NCBI RefSeq assembly: GCF_000429505.1 | Contig: NZ_AUBZ01000001.1 | Location: 265,025 to 329,024 of the forward strand | Length of the DNA: 64,000 nt | Direction: 5' to 3' | Source of the DNA: Aliagarivorans taiwanensis DSM 22990 | Lineage (GTDB): Bacteria; Pseudomonadota; Gammaproteobacteria; Enterobacterales; Celerinatantimonadaceae | Position numbers and translations under genes: made by a program | In this document: in pieces, positions 1-8,697 of the stretch | Numbering within the stretch: position 1 is the first letter of the stretch | How the letters are laid out: each line of letters starts with the position of its first letter | Notes under the pieces: model-generated | What the model saw: only the letters and a program-made list of their open reading frames with translations | What the model was told of the DNA's origin: nothing | Databases searched by the model: none

Positions 1-806
1 AAGCGATAGCCCAGTACCGCAACCCGGGTGTGATCCACCCATGGCACCTCTTCCAGGTGATCCAAGATAGCCATATGGATATGACTGCTATCTTGCTGCA
101 GGCACCACTGAGTACTGTGCCCTACACCTGGGAGGTCAACGCTAAGCATGGCAAAACCGGCTTTAGCGAAGTAGTGCTGGAAGATCGGGTACAGCTCAGG
201 TTGGATACTGTCGATACCGCCGCTGACGATAACTACGGGTTTGGGGCTGTCATCATCAGGCAGGTGCAGGTAACACTCAATATGCCGGTTATCCACCGGA
301 ATATTCAGCTTTTTCACCAAGTAAGGGCTGTGATCCACTGCACTGAGCAGGTGGGTATAGGACAGAGCATGGGTCGCCGTTGCGATCTGATCGCCCTTAA
401 AGTGCGGGAAGCCCGCCATGGTGGCGTAATAGCTCGCCATCAGGTACTGCTTGTGGGCTTGCGGTTCATCGTGGGCCTCAGCGAAGGCCTTGGCCATGCT
501 GGCTGACGACGAGGAGAGCTTCATAAACTCGAAGCTCCAGCTACCTGGCTGATAGCCGCCAACTGTATCCAACATCTCGCTGGTACGTGGCTTATCACAG
601 GCAGATATACGAGAAAACACAGATTGAATGTCAATCCAGGACATGCCCATCCACTGCCATAACCACGGCCTTTGAATACGGTACCAAGGCCGGCCATCGT
701 ACTGGTTTTCAGCGATTAGTTGGCGGGCTTTAGAATTGGAAATTGTAGAGGTTTCTTTTACGGTTACGCGTGGCTTAAACAAGCTCTCAGAAAGATTTTC
801 CGACAC
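1..806 (-). CDS. frsA: FrsA-like alpha/beta-hydrolase (esterase), 3' part beyond the window
   Basis: Reading from a GTG at 804-806, the frame stays open to base 1 (about 268 codons). The N-terminus contains SENLSESLFKPR, very like the NLSETLFKPR start of E. coli FrsA. Further in are a glycine-rich strand ending in GGID, a DLPGVGHST turn, a QQDSSHIHM segment and VPWVDHTRVAVLGYR, all in FrsA order. The GxSxG-like elbow lies just past the window edge. An AGGAC Shine-Dalgarno (plus 812-816) six bases upstream supports the GTG. FrsA is a cytoplasmic esterase linked in enterobacteria to the fermentation/respiration balance through the glucose PTS; its exact reaction is debated. The plus-strand frame over 30-506 is the shadow of this gene. 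Confidence 0.88.
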   Translation of the reverse strand, partial: MSENLSESLFKPRVTVKETSTISNSKARQLIAENQYDGRPWYRIQRPWLWQWMGMSWIDIQSVFSRISACDKPRTSEMLDTVGGYQPGSWSFEFMKLSSSSASMAKAFAEAHDEPQAHKQYLMASYYATMAGFPHFKGDQIATATHALSYTHLLSAVDHSPYLVKKLNIPVDNRHIECYLHLPDDDSPKPVVIVSGGIDSIQPELYPIFQHYFAKAGFAMLSVDLPGVGHSTQWCLQQDSSHIHMAILDHLEEVPWVDHTRVAVLGYR

Positions 807-844
807 ACTACGTCCTACTTGTACTTATTGCGTCCGGCCAATAT

Positions 845-876
845 AAACAAAAAAGCCATTCCGAGGAATGGCTTTT
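845..876 (-). terminator. Intrinsic terminator of the purine permease gene
   Basis: An 11-bp perfect stem (851-861 with 866-876, loop of four) is followed on the minus strand by a run of six T. It sits between the permease stop codon and the frsA start, so it ends the permease transcript before frsA. Confidence 0.85.
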
Positions 877-982
877 CGCAACAGAAGTTCACTTTCCTTT
901 TAGAAGAACAAGAACTTCAACATAAATACTACATGCTCAACATGTATTTGTACTTGGTAATCACGCAATAGCAATGACTGCT

Positions 983-2320
983 CTATGCTAAGCCAATAAA
1001 CTCAAAGAACATGAGAACATATGGCCACCAAAGCGGTGCCGCATACTTCAACACAAATACTACAGCCAGTACCCAAACACTAGACGGCACGTCACGATGA
1101 CGACCAGCCAGCAACTTAATTACAGCATATGAGATAAAGCCTAACGCGATACCGTCGGCGATGGAGAACGACAGCGGCATCATAATCGCCACAATTGCAG
1201 CTGGCGCCGCTTCAGTCAGATCAGTCCAATCGACGTTAATAAGGCCAGACATCATCAACACACAGACATAGAACAGGGCACCAGCGGTGGCGTATGCGGG
1301 AACCATACCTGCCAGCGGCGCAAGGAACAGCGCGGCCAGGAACAAGGTACCCACAACCACAGCCGTCAGACCGGTACGGCCGCCCTCTGCCACACCCGCG
1401 CCACTTTCGATGTACGAGGTGGTGCTTGAAGTACCCAGCGCCGCACCCGAGATGGTGGCGGTTGCATCGGCCATCAGCGCCTTGCTCAGGCGTGGCAGCT
1501 TGCCGTTCTCGTCCAGCAAGTTACCACGCTGGGCAACCGCAGTCAGAGTACCGGCGGTGTCGAACAAGTCAACGAACAAGAAAGCGAAGATCACGCTCAC
1601 CATGGCAACATCAAAAGCACCGGCGATATCCAGCTGTAGGAAGGTCGGGGCAGGGTTTGGTGGCATAGACACGATACCACCGAACTCAACATAGCCCAGC
1701 GCAATCGACAGCACGGTAATCGCCAAGATGGAGATCAGTACGCCGCCCTTAACTTTGCGATATTCCAGACCGATGATCAGAAAAAAGCCCAGAGCAGCCA
1801 GCAGCATCTGAGGAACATTCTCATGCCCCAAGCTTACCAAGGTCGCTGGGTTATCAACGATGATGCCGACATTCTTCAGGGCAATGAGCCCCAGAAACAG
1901 ACCGATACCCGCGCCAATACCCACCCGCAGAGCCTGCGGAATCGAGTTGATGATCCACTCACGCACCTTAAACAGGCTAAGTGCCATAAAGATAACACCG
2001 GAGATAAATACCGCTCCCAATGCCACTTCCCAGTCATAGCCCATTCCGCCAACAACGCCATAAGTAAAAAAGGCGTTCAGGCCCATACCCGGTGCTTGGG
2101 CGATTGGATAGTTTGCGTAGAAGCCCATCACATAACAGCCGATCGCTGCAGCTAAACAGGTCGCAACAAATACTGCGCCCTGATCCATGCCGGTCGCTGA
2201 TAGCATGCTGGGGTTCACGAAGATAATGTAGGCCATGGTGAGGAAGGTGGTTAAACCTGCAATCACCTCGGTACGCACGTCGGTACCGTGATCCTTCAGT
2301 TGAAAGAGTTTTTCTAACAT
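983..2320 (-). CDS. NCS2/AzgA-type purine permease
   Basis: A 445-residue polytopic inner-membrane protein with about 12-14 hydrophobic segments. It matches the AzgA/AdeP-GhxP branch of the nucleobase-cation symporters: N-terminal LTTFLTMAYIIFVNP, then PGMGLNAFFTY (about 78-88), FLFVDLFDTAGT (about 250) and SSTTSYIESGAGVAEGGRTG (about 299-318), the signature around the substrate site. Family members import adenine or guanine/hypoxanthine with protons; which one applies here cannot be read from sequence. It is monocistronic, with its own TATAAT box and terminator. No canonical PurR operator was seen upstream. Confidence 0.9.
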   Translation of the reverse strand: MLEKLFQLKDHGTDVRTEVIAGLTTFLTMAYIIFVNPSMLSATGMDQGAVFVATCLAAAIGCYVMGFYANYPIAQAPGMGLNAFFTYGVVGGMGYDWEVALGAVFISGVIFMALSLFKVREWIINSIPQALRVGIGAGIGLFLGLIALKNVGIIVDNPATLVSLGHENVPQMLLAALGFFLIIGLEYRKVKGGVLISILAITVLSIALGYVEFGGIVSMPPNPAPTFLQLDIAGAFDVAMVSVIFAFLFVDLFDTAGTLTAVAQRGNLLDENGKLPRLSKALMADATATISGAALGTSSTTSYIESGAGVAEGGRTGLTAVVVGTLFLAALFLAPLAGMVPAYATAGALFYVCVLMMSGLINVDWTDLTEAAPAAIVAIMMPLSFSIADGIALGFISYAVIKLLAGRHRDVPSSVWVLAVVFVLKYAAPLWWPYVLMFFEFIGLA

Positions 2321-2347
2321 GTTTGTGTATTTTCCTAGGCGAGCTTT

Positions 2348-2420
2348 AGTTAACCGGGGGCTTAACTACGCTGTGCTTTTTCCCTGCTGGTAAAAGCCCC
2401 ACAGCACCGCGGGCATTATA
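2348..2420 (-). promoter_or_regulatory. Promoter and structured 5' leader of the purine permease; rest of the 358-bp gap is featureless
   Basis: A minus-strand TATAAT (plus 2415-2420) implies a leader of roughly 90 nt before the permease ATG. The leader can form a hairpin between 2370-2375 and 2400-2405, with an alternative inner pairing of 2375-2380 with 2392-2397. A second inverted repeat lies at 2348-2353/2362-2367. It does not match the purine-riboswitch core. The remaining 2421-2678 is A+T-rich and presumably holds the divergent pepD promoter. Confidence 0.4.
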
Positions 2421-2678
2421 TGATTCGAACTGCAAATTGCCACAAAATTCAGTGTACAGAATTTGAGCTTTAGATCTAGGTCAAATACTACAACTTCGTT
2501 ACATGAAAGGTTGATATCTCATTGATAAATATATGAATTTATCCATAACGCCAATGCCAGATTATGGATTTTTGTTTTAAAACGTAGTCCTAAAATGGTC
2601 AACTAATAGAGATAAATTCAAGTTACTGGTCAATTCGGGTTAGAATTGACTGGATATTAAAGACCGAGAGGAACAATC

Positions 2679-4133
2679 GTGTCATCGATTTCTGAATTAA
2701 AGCCAAACGCACTGTGGAAGTTTTTCGACCAGATCTGCGCCATTCCCCACCCTTCATACCACGAGCAAGCCCTGATTGACTGGGTGGTGAGCTGGGCCAA
2801 AGACCAAGGCCTAGACGTGCAACTGGATGAAGTGAGTAACGTGATCATCCGCAAACCTGCCACCAAAGGGATGGAAGACCGTGAAGGCGTGATTCTGCAG
2901 GCCCACCTGGACATGGTGCCGCAGGCCAACAGCGATACTCAGCATGATTTCACTGCCGACCCTATCCGCCCGTACATCGATGGCGAATGGGTGACCGCCG
3001 AAGGCACAACATTAGGCGCCGATAACGGCATTGGCGCTGCATCGATTCTAGCGGTGCTGGCCAGCGATGATATTGCGCACGGTCCACTGGAAGCGCTGCT
3101 GACCATTAATGAAGAAGCCGGCATGGACGGCGCATTTGGCCTCAAGCCTGGCCTGCTCGAAGGCAAGCTGCTGCTCAACACCGACTCAGAGCAAGAAGGC
3201 GAGGTATACATGGGCTGCGCCGGTGGCGGCGACACTAACGTAACCTTTACCGCTGACTATATCGATGCCAGCGATGCGGCCAGCTTTGAGCTGGTGATCA
3301 AAGGCCTGAAAGGCGGCCACTCTGGCTGCGATATCCACACCGGCCGGGCCAATGCCAATAAGCTACTGGCCCGCCTGTTGGCCAAGCTGCAGCAAACCGA
3401 TGGCCTGTCATTGGCCACTATCGAAGGTGGCAGCCTGCGCAACGCCATCCCGCGTGAAGCCAAAGCACAGATCCAGTTAGCCGATGTGGCGGCAGCCAAG
3501 GCGCTACTAGATAGCGAGATCGCCGCGATCACCGCAGAGTACGCCCGCGTAGAAGACACCCTCAGCATTGAGCTGGTTGAAAGCGCCGCACCGGCACAGG
3601 TAATGAGCCCGGCGATGAGCGATAAGCTGATTGCCAGCCTGAACGCCTGTATTAATGGCGTGATCAGCATGAGCCAAGACATCGAAGGCGTGGTTGAGAC
3701 CTCGCTAAACGTAGGCGTTATCCGCACCGATGAGTCAGGCAACATCAAGCTGCAAATCCTGGTTCGCTCACTGGTAGATTCAGGCCGCCTGATGGTGGAA
3801 TCAAGCCTGGCGTCGCTGTTCAAGCTGGCGGGTGCAGAGGTGGATCACAGCGGTGCCTACCCAGGTTGGAAGCCCGATCCAAACTCAGCACTGAAAACCG
3901 TGATTGAGCAAAGCTACCAGCAGCTGTTTGATAAGCACCCCAATACCATGGTGATCCACGCCGGACTTGAGTGTGGCCTGTTCAAAGCTGCCTACCCAGA
4001 GTGGGACATGGCGTCATTTGGCCCAACCATTAAGTTCCCGCATAGCCCCGACGAGAAGGTCAACATCGCCTCGGTGGAGAAATACTGGGAGCTGATGAAA
4101 GCGGTGCTAGCCAACACGCCAGCTAAAGGCTAA
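2679..4133 (+). CDS. pepD: Aminoacyl-histidine dipeptidase (peptidase D, M20)
   Basis: A 484-residue cytosolic zinc dipeptidase, nearly the length of E. coli PepD (485). Conserved segments include CAIPHPSYHEQALIDWV, LQAHLDMVPQ (first zinc His-x-Asp), GTTLGADNGIGAA (bridging Asp), NEEAGMDGAFGL (catalytic Glu-Glu), NTDSEQEGEVYMGCAGG, GLKGGHSGCDIH and HAGLECGLF near the C-terminus. It cleaves unusual dipeptides such as carnosine and X-His. The start is GTG at 2679, eight bases after GAGAGGAAC, and the N-terminal SSISEL aligns with E. coli SELSQL. It is monocistronic and convergent with dinB. Confidence 0.95.
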   Translation: MSSISELKPNALWKFFDQICAIPHPSYHEQALIDWVVSWAKDQGLDVQLDEVSNVIIRKPATKGMEDREGVILQAHLDMVPQANSDTQHDFTADPIRPYIDGEWVTAEGTTLGADNGIGAASILAVLASDDIAHGPLEALLTINEEAGMDGAFGLKPGLLEGKLLLNTDSEQEGEVYMGCAGGGDTNVTFTADYIDASDAASFELVIKGLKGGHSGCDIHTGRANANKLLARLLAKLQQTDGLSLATIEGGSLRNAIPREAKAQIQLADVAAAKALLDSEIAAITAEYARVEDTLSIELVESAAPAQVMSPAMSDKLIASLNACINGVISMSQDIEGVVETSLNVGVIRTDESGNIKLQILVRSLVDSGRLMVESSLASLFKLAGAEVDHSGAYPGWKPDPNSALKTVIEQSYQQLFDKHPNTMVIHAGLECGLFKAAYPEWDMASFGPTIKFPHSPDEKVNIASVEKYWELMKAVLANTPAKG

Positions 4134-4180
4134 GTGAGTACTTAGTCTTACGGCGATATGAGTGTAAGACTAGTTCGCTG

Positions 4181-5245
4181 CTAATTAGCTAAAGGAAGAG
4201 CCAGCTGGGTAAGCTGGCTTTTTTGATCGTGCTCTAAGCCGATATGCACCCCAATCAGCCGCACCGCTTTACCGTGGCCACGACTGAGCGCTTCATCGAA
4301 CAGCGCCAATAGCAAAGACTGGTCGATATCGCGCGCTTGCTGCTCTTTGGTGGTGAGCTGGAAGTCGGCAAACTTCACCTTTACCCCAAGCTTGTTCATG
4401 GCGGCTTCTTTTAGGTGCTTAGCGCTGCGCCGCTCCAGCTCGGGAAGTAAGCCGAGTAAGCGCTGCTCCAGCACCTCACGGTTGGTGATATCGCCACTGA
4501 AGGTGCGCTCTACCCCCACCGACTTACGTTCTCGGTGAGCACTCACTTCGCGCTCATCAATACCCTGGCAGCGCTTCCATAAACTCTTACCCAGTTTACC
4601 GAAGTCTCGTTCCAGCTCAGCGGGGTCAGCGGCCAGCACATCGGCGCCAGTAAACAGGTCGGCCGCATGCAGGCGCTCGATGCTGACTTTGCCCACGCCG
4701 GATATCTTCTCCAAAGGCATGCTATGGATAAACTCTGCCATCTGCTCGGGGCGGATCACCGCCATGCCATTGGGCTTGTTGAGATCAGAGGCGATCTTGG
4801 CCAGAAACTTAATCGGCGCAACGCCTGCCGAGGCGGTCAGGCCAGTCTCTTTGAAGATATCTTGTCGGATCTGCTCGGCAATCAAGGTGGCAGAGCCAGA
4901 GCAGTGCGGGCTGTCGCTGACATCTAAGTAGGCTTCGTCCAGCGATAGGGGCTCAACCTTGTCGGTGTAGTGATGGAAGATCGCCTGGATCTGGGCGCTG
5001 ATCTGCTTGTAATAGTCGATGCGACCCGGCAGCAAGATCACATGCGGGCATAGCTTTAATGCTTGTACCGTCGGCATGGCCGAGCGCAGGCCAAACTTGC
5101 GCGCTTCGTAGTTGCAGGTCGACAGCACACCGCGGCCACTGGCAAGGCCACCAATAGCAACGGGCTTGCCATACAATGCCGGGTTATCCCGCATCTCAAT
5201 GGCAGCATAAAAACAATCCATGTCGACATGAATAATCTTTCGCAT
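4181..5245 (-). CDS. dinB: DNA polymerase IV (Y-family, translesion)
   Basis: A 354-residue Y-family polymerase with HVDMDCFYAAIE at the N-terminus (first catalytic Asp), the palm motif LSLDEAYLDVS (catalytic Asp-Glu near 104), helix-hairpin-helix element KISGVGKVSIERL, and a little-finger domain. The C-terminus QLTQLALPL resembles a beta-clamp-binding tail. It extends mismatched or lesion-blocked primers in error-prone fashion. A consensus LexA operator lies 29 bp before the ATG, so it should belong to the SOS regulon as in E. coli. Confidence 0.95.
   Translation of the reverse strand: MRKIIHVDMDCFYAAIEMRDNPALYGKPVAIGGLASGRGVLSTCNYEARKFGLRSAMPTVQALKLCPHVILLPGRIDYYKQISAQIQAIFHHYTDKVEPLSLDEAYLDVSDSPHCSGSATLIAEQIRQDIFKETGLTASAGVAPIKFLAKIASDLNKPNGMAVIRPEQMAEFIHSMPLEKISGVGKVSIERLHAADLFTGADVLAADPAELERDFGKLGKSLWKRCQGIDEREVSAHRERKSVGVERTFSGDITNREVLEQRLLGLLPELERRSAKHLKEAAMNKLGVKVKFADFQLTTKEQQARDIDQSLLLALFDEALSRGHGKAVRLIGVHIGLEHDQKSQLTQLALPLAN
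4199..4224 (+). terminator. pepD terminator lying inside the 3' end of dinB
   Basis: An 8-bp perfect stem (4199-4206 with 4212-4219, loop GGGTA) followed by five T on the plus strand. It overlaps the last codons of the convergent dinB. A second 9-bp inverted repeat without a T run lies just upstream at 4143-4151/4164-4172. Confidence 0.8.
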
Positions 5246-5273
5246 GGGCTAAACGATAACCTGCTCACCAAAC

Positions 5274-5289
5274 CTGTATATATAAACAG
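5274..5289 (-). promoter_or_regulatory. LexA (SOS) box of dinB
   Basis: CTGTATATATAAACAG is a perfect CTG-N10-CAG with the alternating TA core of the gammaproteobacterial LexA operator. It lies 29 bp upstream of the dinB ATG, where LexA would block RNA polymerase. Confidence 0.9.
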
Positions 5290-5381
5290 TATCATTGTAG
5301 CGCTGATTAGTGCTTAGGCCAAGCGTCGAGTTCTGCCGCAGGGGTTAACGCGCCAGCGCCGGTAATGTTGGCGTCGATTAA

Positions 5382-5870
5382 TTAGGGTTCAACGAAGCTA
5401 AACCCCGCAGGATAGGAGTGCAGGCCATCGAAGTCGCCCTTACTGAGCGGCACCTCATGGCTGCGGGCAATCGCATAGACCATCGCCATATGGAATAGCA
5501 GGTTAGGCAGGACAAGTTGATGGATAAATTGTGGCTCGGCCAACTCGGCGGTAGCGAAGCCGAGCCGCTCGGTGTGGGCACGCTGCGCAGAGAGTTGCTC
5601 TTTATCTGGCGCTTGCTCAAGCCAGCCGACAACCTGCTCGATATGCGCCAACACCGCGGCTTTATCATTGCTATCAGTCTCTACCAATACCGGCTCGATC
5701 CCCACCAAGGGGGCATAGCCGCGAATGGCAAAGTTTGCCGCGATCTTGGCGTGCATCGCCAGATTAAGCATATCTGCACATAAAGCCTGCTCAAACAAGG
5801 ACTCGGGGGTCTTTTCAACAATGATCTGTAACTGGCTGAGGTGGTGCGAGAAAAGCGCTTTGATATCCAA
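5382..5870 (-). CDS. DUF1993 family protein
   Basis: A 162-residue, predicted all-helical cytosolic protein of the DUF1993 family (DinB/YfiT-like four-helix fold). Seen: MHAKIAANFAIRGYAPLVG near residue 38, then a central helix and FIHQLVLPNLLFHMAMVYAI near 113, ending in GDFDG and a YPAGFSF tail typical of the family. No biochemical function is established. It sits alone between dinB (same strand, separate promoter) and the divergent MOSC gene. Confidence 0.8.
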   Translation of the reverse strand: MDIKALFSHHLSQLQIIVEKTPESLFEQALCADMLNLAMHAKIAANFAIRGYAPLVGIEPVLVETDSNDKAAVLAHIEQVVGWLEQAPDKEQLSAQRAHTERLGFATAELAEPQFIHQLVLPNLLFHMAMVYAIARSHEVPLSKGDFDGLHSYPAGFSFVEP

Positions 5871-6063
5871 CGGTTCCGTCCTTGGCGAGCTTTCGAGCTT
5901 TACAGTTGGCCTAGCCTATCAAAAAAGCAGCAGTTTCGCTCGCCGCAAGGCCGCTCTATCGGCTTTATTTATTTCTGACTCACTAACTTCATGGTTCAAA
6001 GCTGGCTCTCAGGGAGTAGCCTCAGTACAATCGGGCTAACACTTTAAATACAAAGGACTGCGT

Positions 6064-7944
6064 GTGAATACAGCTAGAATCAGTCAACTCAGTGTTTACC
6101 CAATAAAATCCTGTACCGGCCTGCACCTGAACCACGCTCTCGTGGAAGAGCACGGTTTGGCCTTCGACCGCCGCTTTGTGGTTGCCACCCCTGAAGGCAA
6201 GTTTCTCACCGCTCGCACTCATCCCCGTTTGAATCAGATCCACTGCGCCCTGGTGCAAGATGGTCTGCACCTGCGCGCCCCCGATATGCCACCTTTGGAT
6301 GTGGAATATCAGCACTTCAGCGCCCGCTATACCCAAGTTCAGGTGTGGTCTTCCACCATCGATGCGCAGCACTGCAACAGTGACTACGACCAGTGGTTTA
6401 GCGACTATTTGGGCATGGACTGCCAACTGCTGTTTTTCGGCAAGCACAGCGAGCGCAAGGTGAAGCGCCGCGACAGCCAAGTGGCCTTCGCCGATGGCTA
6501 TCCGTTGCTACTTATCTCTCAGGCATCGCTGGATGATCTTAATCAGCGCGCCAGTGATCACATCCTCATGAGCCAGTTTCGCCCCAACATCGTGGTCAAG
6601 GGCACCGAGCCCTTTGCCGAGGATAGCTGGAAGCGGATTCGTATCGGAGAGGTGGAGTTTGAAATTACCAAGCCCTGCTCACGCTGCGTGTTCACCACTC
6701 TCGATCCTGAGACCGGCCAATATAACGAGCTGAATGAACCGCTACGCACTCTGGCCAACTACCGCAAAGGCGCCGATGGCGAGCTCTACTTTGGCCAGAA
6801 TATGGTTGCCCTGAACAAAGGTAAGATCAGCCTCTATGACCCTATCGAGGTGCTAGAAACCCAACAGGGCGAGGCCTACCCCGACCATGCCCCGAAACGC
6901 CCCGGCGCGCAGCCGCCCAGTAGCGGGCTGTGGCAAAGCGGCCAGCAACGCCTCGAGTGTGTCGCAGTAGAGCCGGTCACCCACGATGTATCACGCATCT
7001 TGCTGGCCCTGCCCGATGGCTTGCGCTGTCACTACCTGGCCGGGCAATACCTGCCGATAGAGGTCGAGATCGATGGCCACCCGGTGCATCGCAACTATAC
7101 GCTGTCATCCAGCCCCAGCCGCCAAGGGCTGTTGGAGCTCACCATAAAGCGGGTTGAAGGCGGCAGGGTTTCCAATTGGTTACTGGACAATATCCAAGCG
7201 GGTATGCACCTAAAGGCACTGCCGCCGGCTGGGGATTTCTACCTCGAGTGTGCCAGCCAGCCACGGCTGCTGATGCTTAGCGCCGGCAGCGGCATCACCC
7301 CAACGCTGTCGATGCTGCGCAATATCGTTGACCGGCGGCTGCCCTATCAGGTGACCTTCTTGCACTCCGCTCACAGCGAGCAAGACCTGATTAATCGCGC
7401 CGAACTCGACTATCTAAACACCTTCGATAACATCGATATTCGCTACACCCTAAGCCGGGAAGCGCCCAGTGACTGGCAGAGCTATACCGGCCGCCTAAAT
7501 CGCGGCATGCTGCTGGATGTGGCCGAGCTTGAGCAGCACAGCGTGTTTGTTTGTGGGCCACAGGCCTTTATGCAGAGCGCCAAAGAACAGCTTCTGGCGC
7601 TAGGGTTGCATGAGAGTGATTATTTTGAAGAGAGCTTTGGACATCGCGATGAGCAAGCCGCCAGCGATGCCCCGGCCACCGCCCACAACATCCTGTTCGA
7701 CTCCTGGGACAGCTATGTGCAAGGTAACGACCAGCAGACCTTGCTCGAGCAAGCAGAAGATGCCGGTATCAATCTGCCCTACTCCTGTCGCGGCGGTTTC
7801 TGTGGCGCTTGTCGGGTCAAGCTCGAGTCCGGTGAGGTGAAAGTGATCGAAGACAGCGGATTGAGCGAACAAGATAAACAAGACGGCTTTGTGTTAGCGT
7901 GCAGTTGTAAACCGCGCTCTGACCTGGTGATTACCCAAGGCTAA
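6064..7944 (+). CDS. MOSC / ferredoxin-reductase / 2Fe-2S ferredoxin fusion (YcbX-like)
   Basis: A 626-residue cytosolic protein. Residues 1-265 are MOSC_N plus MOSC as in E. coli YcbX (YPIKSC, GLAFDRRF, SFADGYP-like and KPCSRC with Cys205/208). Residues 295-525 form an FAD/NAD(P)H reductase (RNYTLSSS, GSGITP, VCGP). Residues 545-626 are a plant-type ferredoxin (Cys575, 580, 583 and 613). YcbX has the MOSC and ferredoxin parts but no reductase, so here the reductase sits between them and may make a self-sufficient enzyme. MOSC proteins use Mo-cofactor Cys chemistry and YcbX detoxifies N-hydroxylated bases; the same role is inferred. The start is GTG with AAAGGA seven bases upstream. Confidence 0.87.
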   Translation: MNTARISQLSVYPIKSCTGLHLNHALVEEHGLAFDRRFVVATPEGKFLTARTHPRLNQIHCALVQDGLHLRAPDMPPLDVEYQHFSARYTQVQVWSSTIDAQHCNSDYDQWFSDYLGMDCQLLFFGKHSERKVKRRDSQVAFADGYPLLLISQASLDDLNQRASDHILMSQFRPNIVVKGTEPFAEDSWKRIRIGEVEFEITKPCSRCVFTTLDPETGQYNELNEPLRTLANYRKGADGELYFGQNMVALNKGKISLYDPIEVLETQQGEAYPDHAPKRPGAQPPSSGLWQSGQQRLECVAVEPVTHDVSRILLALPDGLRCHYLAGQYLPIEVEIDGHPVHRNYTLSSSPSRQGLLELTIKRVEGGRVSNWLLDNIQAGMHLKALPPAGDFYLECASQPRLLMLSAGSGITPTLSMLRNIVDRRLPYQVTFLHSAHSEQDLINRAELDYLNTFDNIDIRYTLSREAPSDWQSYTGRLNRGMLLDVAELEQHSVFVCGPQAFMQSAKEQLLALGLHESDYFEESFGHRDEQAASDAPATAHNILFDSWDSYVQGNDQQTLLEQAEDAGINLPYSCRGGFCGACRVKLESGEVKVIEDSGLSEQDKQDGFVLACSCKPRSDLVITQG

Positions 7945-8003
7945 ACCAACACAACGAACTACCTAAACAACCAAGACCTAACGACTTAAATTAGGATGAA
8001 ACA

Positions 8004-8459
8004 ATGAAATTTTTACACACCATGGTACGCGTTAAAGACGTTGATGCGTCGCTACATTTCTACTGCGACCTGCTGGGCTTTAAACTGGTTACCCGCGATG
8101 ATTACGAAAGCGGTCGCTTCAGCCTGATCTTCCTGGCGGCCCCGGAAGATTACGAACGCGCCAAAGTTGAAAAAGCGCCCTGCCTGGAGCTGACCTACAA
8201 CTGGCCCGATGAAAACGGCGAAAGCGAGACCTACACCGGCGGCCGCAACTTCGGCCATATCGCCATTCAGGTAGAAGACATCTATGCCGCCTGCCAACAC
8301 CTGCAAGACAATGGCGTAGTGATCAACCGCCCACCACGCGATGGCTACATGGCCTTTGTTCGCTCTCCCGATGGTGTCTCAGTGGAGTTGCTGCAAAAAG
8401 GTAACAAGCTAGCACCACAAGAACCGTGGGCTAGCATGCAAAACACCGGCGAGTGGTAA
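8004..8459 (+). CDS. gloA: Glyoxalase I-like VOC metalloenzyme
   Basis: A 151-residue vicinal-oxygen-chelate protein with two beta-alpha-beta-beta-beta modules. Metal-ligand positions of lactoylglutathione lyase are present: His5 in FLHTMVRV, Glu in CLELTYNW, His in FGHIAIQV and Glu in VSVELLQK. It would isomerise the methylglyoxal-glutathione hemithioacetal to S-lactoylglutathione. It is longer than E. coli GloA (135), mainly through an insert around residues 45-55 and a C-terminal tail, so a relative with another substrate is possible. RBS TTAGGATG precedes the ATG. A terminator follows directly. Confidence 0.82.
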   Translation: MKFLHTMVRVKDVDASLHFYCDLLGFKLVTRDDYESGRFSLIFLAAPEDYERAKVEKAPCLELTYNWPDENGESETYTGGRNFGHIAIQVEDIYAACQHLQDNGVVINRPPRDGYMAFVRSPDGVSVELLQKGNKLAPQEPWASMQNTGEW

Positions 8460-8478
8460 GTCGCCATCATTGGTAGAC

Positions 8479-8504
8479 AAAGAGCGGGGCTTCCCGCTCT
8501 TTTT
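8479..8504 (+). terminator. Terminator of the glyoxalase gene
   Basis: A 10-bp perfect stem (8479-8488 with 8493-8502, loop GCTT) runs into a T tract, right after the stop codon. Confidence 0.92.
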
Positions 8505-8697
8505 GGTTAGCCCTCTTTCTCATTTACCCTCCGCTAGCTTTCTTCCTCTTATCTGCTCTCCCACCACCTTGACTCACACGCCACACCTTTAGTGACTCAA
8601 TGCACAATTACCGATAATTAACTTGTTAGCCATTATCCCTAAATGGTCAAAATATCAGCGCTTTATACAAAAACTATTAAATGGGAAAGGAAGCGTT

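Noticed and set aside
30..506. Plus-strand open frame of 158 codons
   Set aside because: The opposite strand encodes an FrsA homologue across the whole interval; this frame matches no family and lacks an RBS.
720..971. Plus-strand open frame of 83 codons
   Set aside because: It runs through the frsA start and the permease terminator hairpin, so it is not a gene.
2321..2460. Purine riboswitch upstream of the permease
   Set aside because: The conserved riboswitch core is not found; only generic hairpins are present.
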